From: CAYRVX01 sp964427875
Lineage (GTDB): Bacteria > Planctomycetota > Phycisphaerae > SM23-33
Reading direction: 5' to 3'
Length of the DNA stretch: 64,000 nt
Assembly (NCBI GenBank): GCA_964427875.1
Contig: CAYRVX010000010.1
Span: 1-64,000, forward strand
The notes beneath the pieces are model-generated. The model made no database searches and had not been told where the DNA came from. It saw nothing but the letters and a program-made list of their open reading frames with translations. The position numbers and the translations under genes are program-made. Positions within the stretch are counted from its first letter, which is position 1. Each line of letters opens with the position of its first letter. This document shows positions 16,370 through 24,410 of this stretch, one piece after another.

Positions 16370-18775
16370 ATGGGTCCGCATCGATTGGCTGAGCGTCTCC
16401 GTCTATGGGCACACGCAGTGGTGCTCGTGGGCATCTGCGCCGCGCCGCTCTGCGCGGATGACGCGAACGGTCGGCGGAAGCTGGTTTACTGGAACCTCTT
16501 CACGACCGGCACGCAGCACGAAGCCGCCACGGAGCTGGTCCGCCGGTTCAACGAGTCCAATCGCGAGTACTACGTCGAGCAGGTAGACATCCCCTACACG
16601 CAGATCCACGACAAGATGCTCCGCGCCACGGCCGGGGGCGTGCCGCCGGACGTGGCCGTCTTCGACCGGTATCGCGTGGCCAGCTACGCCGCGCGGAACG
16701 CCTTCATCCCCCTCGACGAACTGGCCAAGGGCGAGGTCCAGGCGAAGGACTTCTTCAAGGCGCCCTGGGAGGAGTGCTTCTACGACGGGCGGATGTACGC
16801 CGTGCCCTACGACACGGACGTCCGCATCCTCTACTACAACAGGGCCCTGTTCCGCCAGGCCGGGCTCGACCCCAACCGCCCGCCGAGGACGTGGAAGGAG
16901 CTTCAGGCCTGCTCCGACGCGATCAAGAAGCGGCGCGAGGGGAGCAGCCGCCTCGAGCGGGTCGGCTACCTGCCCATCTACGGCAACGTCGGCTCGCTGT
17001 ACCTCTACGGCTGGCAGAAGGGCGGGGAGTTCATGTCGCCCGACGGGCGGCGCGCCACACTGAACGATCCGAACAACGTCGCGGCCCTGACCTGGGTCCG
17101 CGACTTCATTGCGAAGGACGGGCTCGAGAGCCTCATGACCCTCCAGCAGGGCTTCGGCCCGGAGGCTCAGAACCCGTTCATCACGGGCAAGATCGCGATG
17201 GTCGTCTGGGACGTCGGGGCGGTGGACATCATCAAGCGTTACGGCCGGCACCTGGACTGGGCCACCGCGCCCTGCCCCTACGCCGACGACGGCGTGCCGG
17301 CGACGTGGTCGGGCGGGTTCTCTCTCGTCCTGCCGCGCGGCACGAGGAACGTCGAGGGCGCCTGGGCGTTCTGCAAGCACATCCTCTCGGACGCCTCGCA
17401 GCGCCACATGGCCGGGTACAGCGACAAGCTGCCGGCGCGGCGGGAGTCGGCCGACGAGTCGCTCTACGAGAAGTACCTCAGGATGCGTCAGCAGAAAGAG
17501 GCGGCGGAGAACGCCGGCGAGGGCCCCGAGCAGAAGGCCGCCAGAGCGGCGCGCAACAGGGCCGAAAGGGCGCGGATGCGGGCCTTCTGGCGCCTGGCGA
17601 TCGACCAGATGAAGTACTCCCGCTACCGGCCGGTCACGCCCGCCGGCTCGATCATCGTCACGGAGCTCCAGGTCGCCGTGGATCACGTCGTCCACGGCAA
17701 GCTCACGCCGCAGAAGGCGCTGGACCAGGCCAATTGCGAGGTCCAGAAGCTCCTCGACCGCTTCCACGAGAAGCAGGAGGCCCTCGGGCCTCCCGTCAAC
17801 TGGACCGTGCTCGCCTCCTGTCTCGGCGGGGCCCTGCTGCTTCTGCTGGCCGTGCGCGGGTGGTTCTCCTACCGCAGGATCAAGGCCCTGAGCATCCATC
17901 GCCGCCAAGCCCTGGCCGGATACATGTTCGCCGCGCCGGCCATCCTCGGGCTGGCCCTGTTCACCCTCGGGCCCATCGTCATGTCCGCCGTGTACAGCCT
18001 GACCCGATACGAGATCCTCACCCCCGCCACCTGGGCCGGGCTGCGGAACTACCGCGAGCTGTTCACCGAGGACCGCTACTTCCTCAAGGCGATGTGGAAC
18101 ACCTTCTACTTCGCGGCCGTCTCCGTGCCCGTCAACGTCACGCTGGCGCTGGGGCTGGCGCTGCTGCTGAACCGCCGGATCCGCGGCCGGGCGCTCTACC
18201 GCACGTGCTTCTACCTGCCGACCGTCATGCCCATGGTCGCGGGCAGCCTGCTGTGGATGTGGCTGTTCAACGGCGAATACGGGCTGGTCAACGTCGTGCT
18301 CGATTACCTCCACCTGCCGGCCGTGCCGTGGCTGACCAACGAGTACTGCTCCAAGCCCGCACTCATCGTCATGGGCATGTGGGGCGTCGGCGGGGGGATG
18401 ATCATCTTCCTGGCGGCCCTCCAGGGCGTGCCGCGGACGCTGTACGAGGCCGCGGACATCGACGGGGCCGGATCGTGGCGGAAGTTCTGGAACGTCACGC
18501 TGCCGATGATCTCGCCGGCGATGTTCTTCATGGTCGTCATGGGCCTGATCGGGGCGCTCCAGGTCTTCACGCAGGCCTACCTCGTCACGCAGGGCGGGCC
18601 GGTCAACTCCACGCTGTTCTACGTGCTCTACCTCTACCGGGAGGCCTTCGAGAACCTGCACATGGGCTACGCGTCGGCCATGGCGTGGGTGCTGTTCATC
18701 GTGATCCTCGCCATTACGGGCGTGCAGTTCGTCCTGGCCAAACGCTGGGTCTACTACGAGGGGGCGCAGCGATGA
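16370..18775 (+). CDS. Fused sugar-binding protein and MalF-type ABC permease
   Basis: 801 aa. Residues 1-29 are a secretion leader. About 35-470 are a family-1 extracellular solute-binding protein (KLVYWNLFTTGTQHEAA, FNESNREYYVE, GRMYAVPYDTDVRILYYN, GKIAMVVWD), with a charged helical insert at 370-405. A TM helix spans 478-500. Residues 515-801 are a MalF/UgpA-type permease with six TM segments and the EAA loop (LYEAADIDGAG, about 691-701) that docks the ATPase. The binding protein and permease are normally separate genes; here one intact frame covers both, with no stop or frame change. RBS AAGAGG precedes ATG 16370. It overlaps the next permease gene by 4 bp. No MalK-type ATPase is nearby. 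Confidence 0.92.
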   Translation: MGPHRLAERLRLWAHAVVLVGICAAPLCADDANGRRKLVYWNLFTTGTQHEAATELVRRFNESNREYYVEQVDIPYTQIHDKMLRATAGGVPPDVAVFDRYRVASYAARNAFIPLDELAKGEVQAKDFFKAPWEECFYDGRMYAVPYDTDVRILYYNRALFRQAGLDPNRPPRTWKELQACSDAIKKRREGSSRLERVGYLPIYGNVGSLYLYGWQKGGEFMSPDGRRATLNDPNNVAALTWVRDFIAKDGLESLMTLQQGFGPEAQNPFITGKIAMVVWDVGAVDIIKRYGRHLDWATAPCPYADDGVPATWSGGFSLVLPRGTRNVEGAWAFCKHILSDASQRHMAGYSDKLPARRESADESLYEKYLRMRQQKEAAENAGEGPEQKAARAARNRAERARMRAFWRLAIDQMKYSRYRPVTPAGSIIVTELQVAVDHVVHGKLTPQKALDQANCEVQKLLDRFHEKQEALGPPVNWTVLASCLGGALLLLLAVRGWFSYRRIKALSIHRRQALAGYMFAAPAILGLALFTLGPIVMSAVYSLTRYEILTPATWAGLRNYRELFTEDRYFLKAMWNTFYFAAVSVPVNVTLALGLALLLNRRIRGRALYRTCFYLPTVMPMVAGSLLWMWLFNGEYGLVNVVLDYLHLPAVPWLTNEYCSKPALIVMGMWGVGGGMIIFLAALQGVPRTLYEAADIDGAGSWRKFWNVTLPMISPAMFFMVVMGLIGALQVFTQAYLVTQGGPVNSTLFYVLYLYREAFENLHMGYASAMAWVLFIVILAITGVQFVLAKRWVYYEGAQR

Positions 18776-19614
18776 CGCTCGGCAGCAGGGAACGGGAGCG
18801 CTTCGGCAACCTCGTCACGCACGTGGTGCTGGTGGGGCTGCTGATCGCCTTCCTCGGGCCGTTCCTCTGGCTGGCGAGCACGTCGTTCAAGACGGACGCG
18901 GCCATGTTCAAGATGCCCCCGCAGTGGGTCCCCAACCCCGTCACGCTGGAGCACTACGAGGAGGCCTTCACCGAGTTCGACGCCCTGCGCTACATGGGCA
19001 ACACGCTGGTGATCGTGGCGTTCACGACGATCGGCACGCTGCTGAGCTGCTCGATGGGGGCATACGCCTTCAGCCGCCTGCGCTGGCCGGACCGCGGCGT
19101 GATCTTCAGCGTGCTGCTGGCGACAATGATGATCCCCGCGCAGGTGAGGATGATCCCCGTCTACGTCATGTTCAGCAAGCTGGGCTGGGTGGACACGTTC
19201 CTGCCGCTGATCGTGCCGGCCTTCTTCGGCAACGCGTTCTTCATCTTCCTCCTGCGGCAGTTCTTCCTGACGATCCCCGAGGAGCTGCTCGAGGCGGCCC
19301 GCCTGGACGGGGCCGGCGAGTGGCGAGTCTTCTGGCAGATCGTCCTGCCGCTCAGCAAGCCCGCCCTGCTGACCGTGATGATCTTCACCGTCCTGCGGGC
19401 GTGGAACGACTTTCTCGGCCCGCTGATCTACCTCTCCAGCGAGCACAAGCGGACGCTGGCGCTGGGCCTGGCGCACCTGCGCGGCGTGCAGGGCACCGAG
19501 TGGGGGCTGCTGATGGCCGCGGCCATGCTCATGGTCCTGCCCGCCCTGCTGCTGTTCTTCGTCGCCCAGCGATTCTTCATCGAGGGCATCGCCCTGACGG
19601 GGACGAAGGTCTGA
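18772..19614 (+). CDS. MalG-type sugar ABC transporter permease
   Basis: 280 aa inner-membrane permease, the partner of the fused permease upstream (ATGA overlap 18772-18775). It has about six TM helices, the typical N-terminal SFKTD segment, and the EAA loop ELLEAARLDGAGEWRVFWQIVLP (split here as ELLEAARLDGAG, then EWRVFWQIVLP). The C-terminus QRFFIEGIALTGTKV is a hallmark of MalG/UgpE-type CUT1 permeases (ending in FxxGLTxGAVKG-like tails). It imports oligosaccharides with the fused partner; the ATPase must be supplied from elsewhere in the genome. Confidence 0.93.
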   Translation: MTLGSRERERFGNLVTHVVLVGLLIAFLGPFLWLASTSFKTDAAMFKMPPQWVPNPVTLEHYEEAFTEFDALRYMGNTLVIVAFTTIGTLLSCSMGAYAFSRLRWPDRGVIFSVLLATMMIPAQVRMIPVYVMFSKLGWVDTFLPLIVPAFFGNAFFIFLLRQFFLTIPEELLEAARLDGAGEWRVFWQIVLPLSKPALLTVMIFTVLRAWNDFLGPLIYLSSEHKRTLALGLAHLRGVQGTEWGLLMAAAMLMVLPALLLFFVAQRFFIEGIALTGTKV

Positions 19615-19620
19615 GCCATT

Positions 19621-19668
19621 CAGAAGCCCAGCCATCCAGAAGCCCAGCCATCCAAATGGCTGGGCTTC
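19621..19668 (+). terminator. Tandem 16-bp repeat with a 13-bp hairpin (probable terminator)
   Basis: CAGAAGCCCAGCCATC occurs twice in direct tandem (19621-19636 and 19637-19652). The second copy forms a perfect 13-bp stem (19639-19651 with 19656-19668) closed by CCAA. It lies 24 nt after the stop of the permease gene. No T-tract follows. Similar AAGCCCA-type hairpins occur at 60894-60975 and 62948-62969. Confidence 0.5.
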
Positions 19669-19694
19669 ACGCCCCGCGCGCCCTCAAGAAACGA

Positions 19695-19723
19695 TTGGAC
19701 CACCTCGACTCCGGCGATATCAT
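19695..19723 (+). promoter_or_regulatory. Candidate sigma-70 promoter of the UroD-like/FGGY operon
   Basis: TTGGAC (19695-19700), 17-nt spacer, TATCAT (19718-19723). Transcription would start near 19730, about 40 nt before the start codon at 19771. It sits just past the hairpin at 19639-19668. Confidence 0.5.
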
Positions 19724-19770
19724 AACCTGCAACCCGCGCCGCTTTCCGTGAAGCAAACGAGGCTGCCTCC

Positions 19771-20844
19771 ATGAGCGAAATGACATCCGCCGAGCGGGTC
19801 ATGAGGGTCCTGCGCCGCCAGGAGCCGGACCGCATCCCCCACTTCGAGTGGATCATCGACCACAAGGTCCGCGAGGCGATCATCCCCGGCTGCACCATGG
19901 AGGAGTTCACCGTTCGCATGGGGCTCGACGCGATCCTGACGGCCCCGGACATGAAGAAGGAGCAGATCGGCCCGAGGCGGTTCAGGAACGAGTGGGGCGT
20001 CGTCCTCGAGGACTCCGGCGAGGAGCACACCGTCCCGGTCGACGGCCCCATCCAGACGATGGACGACCTGCGGCGCTTCGAGCCGCCCGACCCCGGCGCG
20101 CCCGGGCGATACGACAGCATCCGGCGCCTCGTCGAGCACTACAAGGGCAAGCTGGCCATCGGCGTGCACCTCAACGACGTCATGAGCATCCCGCGGGCGC
20201 TGATGGGCTTCGAGGGCCTGATGATCGCCGTCGCCACCGAGGGCGATCTCGTCCGCGGCGTGGTGGACCTCTCGGTGGACGTGAACCTCGCGATGGCGAA
20301 GGAGGTCGCCCGATGCGGGGCCGACTTCGTCTTCACCGGCGACGACTTCGCCTCGACGTTCGGGCCGTTCATGTCGCCGGAGGCCTTCCGGGAGCTGTTC
20401 TACCCCGGCCTGAAACGCGCGATCGGGGGGTTCAAGGAGCTGGGGCTGCCGGTCATCAAGCACACCGACGGCGACATCAGGCCCATCCTGGACATGATCC
20501 TGGACTCGGGGCCCGACTGCCTCGACCCCATCGACCCGATGGGCGGCATGGACATCGGCGAGATGAAGAAGCTCTACGGCGGCCGGATCGCGCTGAAGGG
20601 CAACGTCGACTGCGCGGAGACGCTCACATTCGGGACCGAGCGCGAGGTGGTCGAGGAGACCAAGGCGGTGATCGCCGGGGCGGCCGAGGGCGGCGGGCTG
20701 ATCCTCTCGTCCAGCAACAGCATTCACTCGGGCGTCAAGCCGGGCAACTACCTGGCCATGTGGAACGCCATCCGCATGTACGGCGAGTACCCGATCCGGC
20801 TCGACGGCTGGGTCGGCTCCGGCGCCGGCGCGGCCTTCATGTGA
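19771..20844 (+). CDS. UroD-family protein (methyltransferase-like), zinc Cys lost
   Basis: 357 aa. It matches the uroporphyrinogen-decarboxylase superfamily: SAERVMRVLRRQEPDRIP at the N-terminus, FVFTGDDFASTFGPFMSPEAFRELFYPGLK, and ALKGNVD(C). Members outside haem synthesis are mostly corrinoid-linked methyltransferases (MtaA, MtbA, CmuA) that bind zinc through an H-x-C motif. Here the site reads H231-T-D-G-D, with Asp at the Cys position, so canonical zinc/thiol chemistry is doubtful. It lies 21 nt upstream of an FGGY sugar kinase, suggesting work on a carbohydrate-derived compound. A true haem enzyme is unlikely given context and divergence. Confidence 0.82.
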   Translation: MSEMTSAERVMRVLRRQEPDRIPHFEWIIDHKVREAIIPGCTMEEFTVRMGLDAILTAPDMKKEQIGPRRFRNEWGVVLEDSGEEHTVPVDGPIQTMDDLRRFEPPDPGAPGRYDSIRRLVEHYKGKLAIGVHLNDVMSIPRALMGFEGLMIAVATEGDLVRGVVDLSVDVNLAMAKEVARCGADFVFTGDDFASTFGPFMSPEAFRELFYPGLKRAIGGFKELGLPVIKHTDGDIRPILDMILDSGPDCLDPIDPMGGMDIGEMKKLYGGRIALKGNVDCAETLTFGTEREVVEETKAVIAGAAEGGGLILSSSNSIHSGVKPGNYLAMWNAIRMYGEYPIRLDGWVGSGAGAAFM

Positions 20845-20865
20845 GGAAGAAAAGCGGAGCGAAGC

Positions 20866-22407
20866 ATGGACTATCTGGTAGGGATTGACCTGGGCTCGAC
20901 GAGCCTGAAGGCGGTGGTGTACGACCTGGCGGGCAACGTGGCCACCAAGGCCTCCCGGCCAACCGAGCGGTTCAACCCCGACAGCGAGCACCCCGACTGG
21001 GCGATCTGGAAGCCCGAGCAGATCTGGGGCGGCACGGCCGAGGCGCTTACGGAGGCGGTCGCGAAGCTCGACGACCCGGCCGACGTCAAGGGCGTGGCCG
21101 TCACCGGCATGGGCATGGACGGCGTGCCCATCGACAAGGACGGGAACTGGCTGTACCCGTTCATCAGTTGGCACTGCCCGCGGACTGCGCCGCAGCAGGA
21201 GTGGTGGCTCGAGCACGTCGGGGCAGAGAGGCAGTTCTCCATCACGGGCAACCCCGTCTGGACGATCAACACGGCCCTTCGCCTGCTGTGGATGCGCGAG
21301 AACGAGCCGGCCGTCCTGGACAAGGCCGACAAGTGGCTGCTCATCGAGGACTTCGTCAACTTCATGCTGTGCGGCGAGCGTGCGACGGATTACAGCATGG
21401 CCTCGAACACGCTGCTGTTCGATCAGCGAAAGCGCGCGTACAGCGAGGAGATACTGGAGATCTCGGGCATCGACCGCGCCCTGCTGTGCGACCCCCAGCC
21501 ATCGGGCACGGTGATCGGCAAGGTGCACGCCGAGGCAGCCGAGGCCACCGGCCTTCCCGCCGGCACGCCGGTGGTCCTCGGCGGGCACGACTTCCTCTGC
21601 GGCTGCCTGCCCGTCGGGGCATTCAAGCCCGGCGTGGTGCTGGACGTGGCCGGCACGTGGGAGATCATCGTCGGCGCGCTGAAAGAGCCCGTGCTCACCG
21701 ACGAGGTCCGGCAGATGGGCTGGTGGGTCGACTCGCACGTGGCGCGCGGCACGTACGCGGCCATGGGGTCGGCCGTGGCCGCCGAGATGCTCGAGTGGTT
21801 CCGCGAGAGGTACGGCTTCGAGGAGGCCCGCAAGGCCGAGAGCGAAGGCGGCGTGGACTGGGACTACCTGATGGCCGCCGCCGAGAGCTCCCCGCCCGGC
21901 GCGAACGGCGTGATGTTCCTGCCTCACATGTCCGGCGCGACGATTCCGGCCCCCGACCCGGCTTCGATGGGCGCGTTCGTCGGCCTGCGGAACATCGTCT
22001 CCAAGGGCGACATGCTCCGCGCCGTGGTCGAGGGGCTCAACTACCAGTTCCTCCAGATCCTCGCGGGCCTGCGGACGGGGCTGAAGGTCACGCCCGAGAA
22101 GTTCGTCACCGTCGGCGGCGGGGCCGGCAACGCCTTCTGGATGCAGAACAAGGCCGACATGGTCGGCAAGCCCTTCGAGGCGCCCGAGGTCGAGGAGGCC
22201 ACCCCGCTCGGGGCAGCCATCCTCGCCGGCATCGGCGTCGGCCTCTACAAGGACGAGCAGGACGCCTTCCAGCAGGTTTACAGGCCCGGGAGGGTCTTCG
22301 AGCCGAATACCGACCTGACCGAAATGTACGCCGAGCGGTTCAAGACATTCCAGCAGATCTACCCGGCCCTGAAGGACCTCAACGGACAACTGCGGAAGCT
22401 GGCGTGA
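20866..22407 (+). CDS. FGGY-family carbohydrate kinase
   Basis: 513 aa, normal length for xylulokinase/fuculokinase-type enzymes, which phosphorylate a sugar or polyol with ATP in the cytoplasm. The ASKHA phosphate-1 motif is GIDLGSTSLKAVVYD (residues 6-20). The substrate region is VTGMGMDGVPIDKDG and GGHDFLCGC. The FGGY C-domain shows AVVEGLNYQFLQI, VGGGAGNAFWMQNKADM and EEATPLGAAILAGIGVG. The substrate is not clear; the sequence is closest in feel to xylulokinase/L-fuculokinase-like members. It probably shares a transcript with the UroD-like gene 21 nt upstream. RBS GGAG is 8 nt before ATG 20866. Confidence 0.92.
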   Translation: MDYLVGIDLGSTSLKAVVYDLAGNVATKASRPTERFNPDSEHPDWAIWKPEQIWGGTAEALTEAVAKLDDPADVKGVAVTGMGMDGVPIDKDGNWLYPFISWHCPRTAPQQEWWLEHVGAERQFSITGNPVWTINTALRLLWMRENEPAVLDKADKWLLIEDFVNFMLCGERATDYSMASNTLLFDQRKRAYSEEILEISGIDRALLCDPQPSGTVIGKVHAEAAEATGLPAGTPVVLGGHDFLCGCLPVGAFKPGVVLDVAGTWEIIVGALKEPVLTDEVRQMGWWVDSHVARGTYAAMGSAVAAEMLEWFRERYGFEEARKAESEGGVDWDYLMAAAESSPPGANGVMFLPHMSGATIPAPDPASMGAFVGLRNIVSKGDMLRAVVEGLNYQFLQILAGLRTGLKVTPEKFVTVGGGAGNAFWMQNKADMVGKPFEAPEVEEATPLGAAILAGIGVGLYKDEQDAFQQVYRPGRVFEPNTDLTEMYAERFKTFQQIYPALKDLNGQLRKLA

Positions 22408-22505
22408 GCCGCGCGAAGCGCAGGCCGCGCCGTCAGTCGCCTTATGCAGGACGGGCCCTGTCAGTTTGTGCCATGACCGGCTCTTCCACTATCGGAGGCA
22501 GCAGG

Positions 22506-23072
22506 ATGGCTATCGAGTTTGGCGCAGAGGATGTTTACGAGATGGCTCGGCAGATCGAGGGCGAGGCATCGGCGTTCTACAAACGGGCCGCTTCGGCATC
22601 CGGCAGCCCGACGTGCCGTCGGCTGCTGCAGGAGCTGGCGTCGATGGAGACGGAGCATGAGCAGCTCTTCGCAACCATGAAAGCGGGAGTATCCGCTCGC
22701 CCGCCGGCCCCCGCGATCGGCGCAGGCGAGAAAGCCGGGCCCAACCGCCCCAACCTGACAAGGATGCTCATGTCCGGCATCGCAGAGGATCTTGCCTCGC
22801 GTTTCACCGGCCGGGAAACCGACGAGGAGATCCTGCGCAAGGCCATCGCCTTCGAGAAGGATACCATCGTCTTCTTCCTCGACATGAAGAGCTACGTCTT
22901 CGCGGATGCCGACAGCAAGAGAATCGACGAGCTGATCTCCGAGGAGCTCGGCCACGTGCTCCAGTTGACGGGGCAGTTGGCGCGCCCGGGGCTGCGGGCG
23001 GCAGGGCCCGCCAGGGACGCCGGCGCCGCCGGGGAGGAAGAGCCCCGCGGCCGCGACGTTCCCCTGGAGTGA
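22506..23072 (+). CDS. Rubrerythrin-like ferritin-fold diiron protein
   Basis: 188 aa. The four-helix bundle ligand pattern of ferritin-like diiron proteins is present: Glu20 (QIEGEAS), Glu48-x-x-His51 (METEHEQ), Glu117 (AIAFEKD) and Glu147-x-x-His150 (SEELGHV). This suggests peroxide or oxygen scavenging, or iron handling, as in rubrerythrins that lack the rubredoxin domain. No CxxC rubredoxin module follows; the C-terminal 30 residues are a low-complexity Ala/Gly/Glu tail. Start ATG 22506 has GGAGG 7 nt upstream; a longer in-frame start at 22473 has no such site. It lies 98 nt after the kinase gene. Confidence 0.85.
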   Translation: MAIEFGAEDVYEMARQIEGEASAFYKRAASASGSPTCRRLLQELASMETEHEQLFATMKAGVSARPPAPAIGAGEKAGPNRPNLTRMLMSGIAEDLASRFTGRETDEEILRKAIAFEKDTIVFFLDMKSYVFADADSKRIDELISEELGHVLQLTGQLARPGLRAAGPARDAGAAGEEEPRGRDVPLE

Positions 23073-23094
23073 CCGTCCCACTGCTGACGGGGCG

Positions 23095-23122
23095 TTGCGG
23101 CATGGGGGAGATGGACTATGAT
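23095..23122 (+). promoter_or_regulatory. Candidate sigma-70 promoter of the aldo/keto reductase gene
   Basis: TTGCGG (23095-23100), 16-nt spacer, TATGAT (23117-23122), 59 nt before the start codon at 23182. Confidence 0.4.
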
Positions 23123-23181
23123 GTCCTCCCGCGGCGCATCCGGCTGCGCCGCTTCGCCGCATTCGACAGGAGATCGATGCG

Positions 23182-24369
23182 ATGAAGTATCGACGATTCG
23201 GCAAGACTGAGCTCGACATGCCCGTTCTGACCGCCGGCGGGATGCGCTTCCAGGCGTCCTGGAAGGCGGACGAGACGGACAAGATCACCGAGGAGAGGCA
23301 GGCGAACGTCGAGGCCTGCCTGCGGCGGGCCCTGGAGCTGGGCATCCATCACTTCGAGACGGCCCGGGGGTACGGCACGAGCGAGTACCAGATGGGCCGG
23401 GCCATGAAAGGCCTCCCCCGCGAGGAGATCACCCTCCAGACGAAGGTCGGCCCGACCGAGACCGGCGAGGAGTTCCTGCGGCAGTTCGACGACTCGCTGG
23501 AGCGCCTCCAGGTCGATCGCGTCGAGCTGCTGGCCATTCACGGCATCAACACGGACGAGAAGCTGGAGATGACGGTGGCGCCCGGCGGGCCCCTGGAGGC
23601 GGCGGAGGGCCTGCGGGCGTCGGGGCGCACGCGGCACGTCGGCTTCTCGACGCACGGCCCCACGGACGTGATCGTCAAGACGATCGCCACGGACCGCTTC
23701 GAGTACGTCAACCTCCACTGGTTCTGGATTCAGCAGGACAGGTGGCCGGCCATCGAAGCGGCGAGAGAGCGCGACATGGGGGTGTTCATCATCTCGCCGA
23801 GCGACAAGGGCGGCAGGCTCTACGAGCCCTCCGACAAGATGGTCCGCCTCTGCCGGCCGCTCTCGCCCATCGCGTTCAACGACCTGTTCTGCCTGCTGCG
23901 CGAGGAGGTCCACACCATCAGCATCGGGGCCAAGAGGCCGTCGGATTACGACGAGCACCTCCGGGCCGTCGAGATGCTCGGCGATTCGCAAGCCGAAGGC
24001 CTCGTTCGGCAGATCGACGAAAGGCTGCACGCCGAGTTTCGCACCGTGCTGGGGGAAGAATGGTGCGCTACCTGGCCGCAGGGGCTGCCGGCCTGGCCGG
24101 ACACGCCCGGCGAGGTCAACGTCCCGTTCATCCTCTGGCTGTACAACCTGGCCAAGGCCCTGGATCTGACGAAGTTCGGCAAGGAGAGATACGGCCTGCT
24201 GGGCAACGCCGGCGACTGGGTGCCCGGGAAGAAGCTCGGCGACGTCGATCCGCGCGACCTCGCCGAGGCGCTCAGTCGATCGCCGAACGCCGGGCGAATC
24301 CCGGCGGTACTTGCCGAGGCCCACGCCATGTTCGCCGGGAAGGAAGGCGAGCAACTCCACGAAGAATAG
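23182..24369 (+). CDS. Aldo/keto reductase-family protein
   Basis: 395 aa TIM-barrel oxidoreductase. The AKR catalytic tetrad maps to Glu59 (HHFETARGYG, where Asp is usual), Tyr64, Lys88 (LQTKVGP) and His120 (LLAIHGIN). The Asp-to-Glu change is unusual. NADPH-binding landmarks toward the C-terminus are weak, and the chain is about 70 residues longer than a minimal AKR, with an extra C-terminal domain rich in Trp and Pro but without the CxxC cluster seen in ferredoxin-fused AKRs. The substrate is unknown. GACAGGAG precedes ATG 23182. Confidence 0.85.
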   Translation: MKYRRFGKTELDMPVLTAGGMRFQASWKADETDKITEERQANVEACLRRALELGIHHFETARGYGTSEYQMGRAMKGLPREEITLQTKVGPTETGEEFLRQFDDSLERLQVDRVELLAIHGINTDEKLEMTVAPGGPLEAAEGLRASGRTRHVGFSTHGPTDVIVKTIATDRFEYVNLHWFWIQQDRWPAIEAARERDMGVFIISPSDKGGRLYEPSDKMVRLCRPLSPIAFNDLFCLLREEVHTISIGAKRPSDYDEHLRAVEMLGDSQAEGLVRQIDERLHAEFRTVLGEEWCATWPQGLPAWPDTPGEVNVPFILWLYNLAKALDLTKFGKERYGLLGNAGDWVPGKKLGDVDPRDLAEALSRSPNAGRIPAVLAEAHAMFAGKEGEQLHEE

Positions 24370-24410
24370 CCTCCGCCGGGCGGGCCGGCCCTTCGGAAGG
24401 AGACTCGGCG

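Noticed and set aside
19771..20844. Haem-pathway uroporphyrinogen decarboxylase (hemE)
   Set aside because: Divergent sequence, no haem genes nearby and pairing with a sugar kinase; the methyltransferase-like branch fits better. The same holds for 38504-39670.
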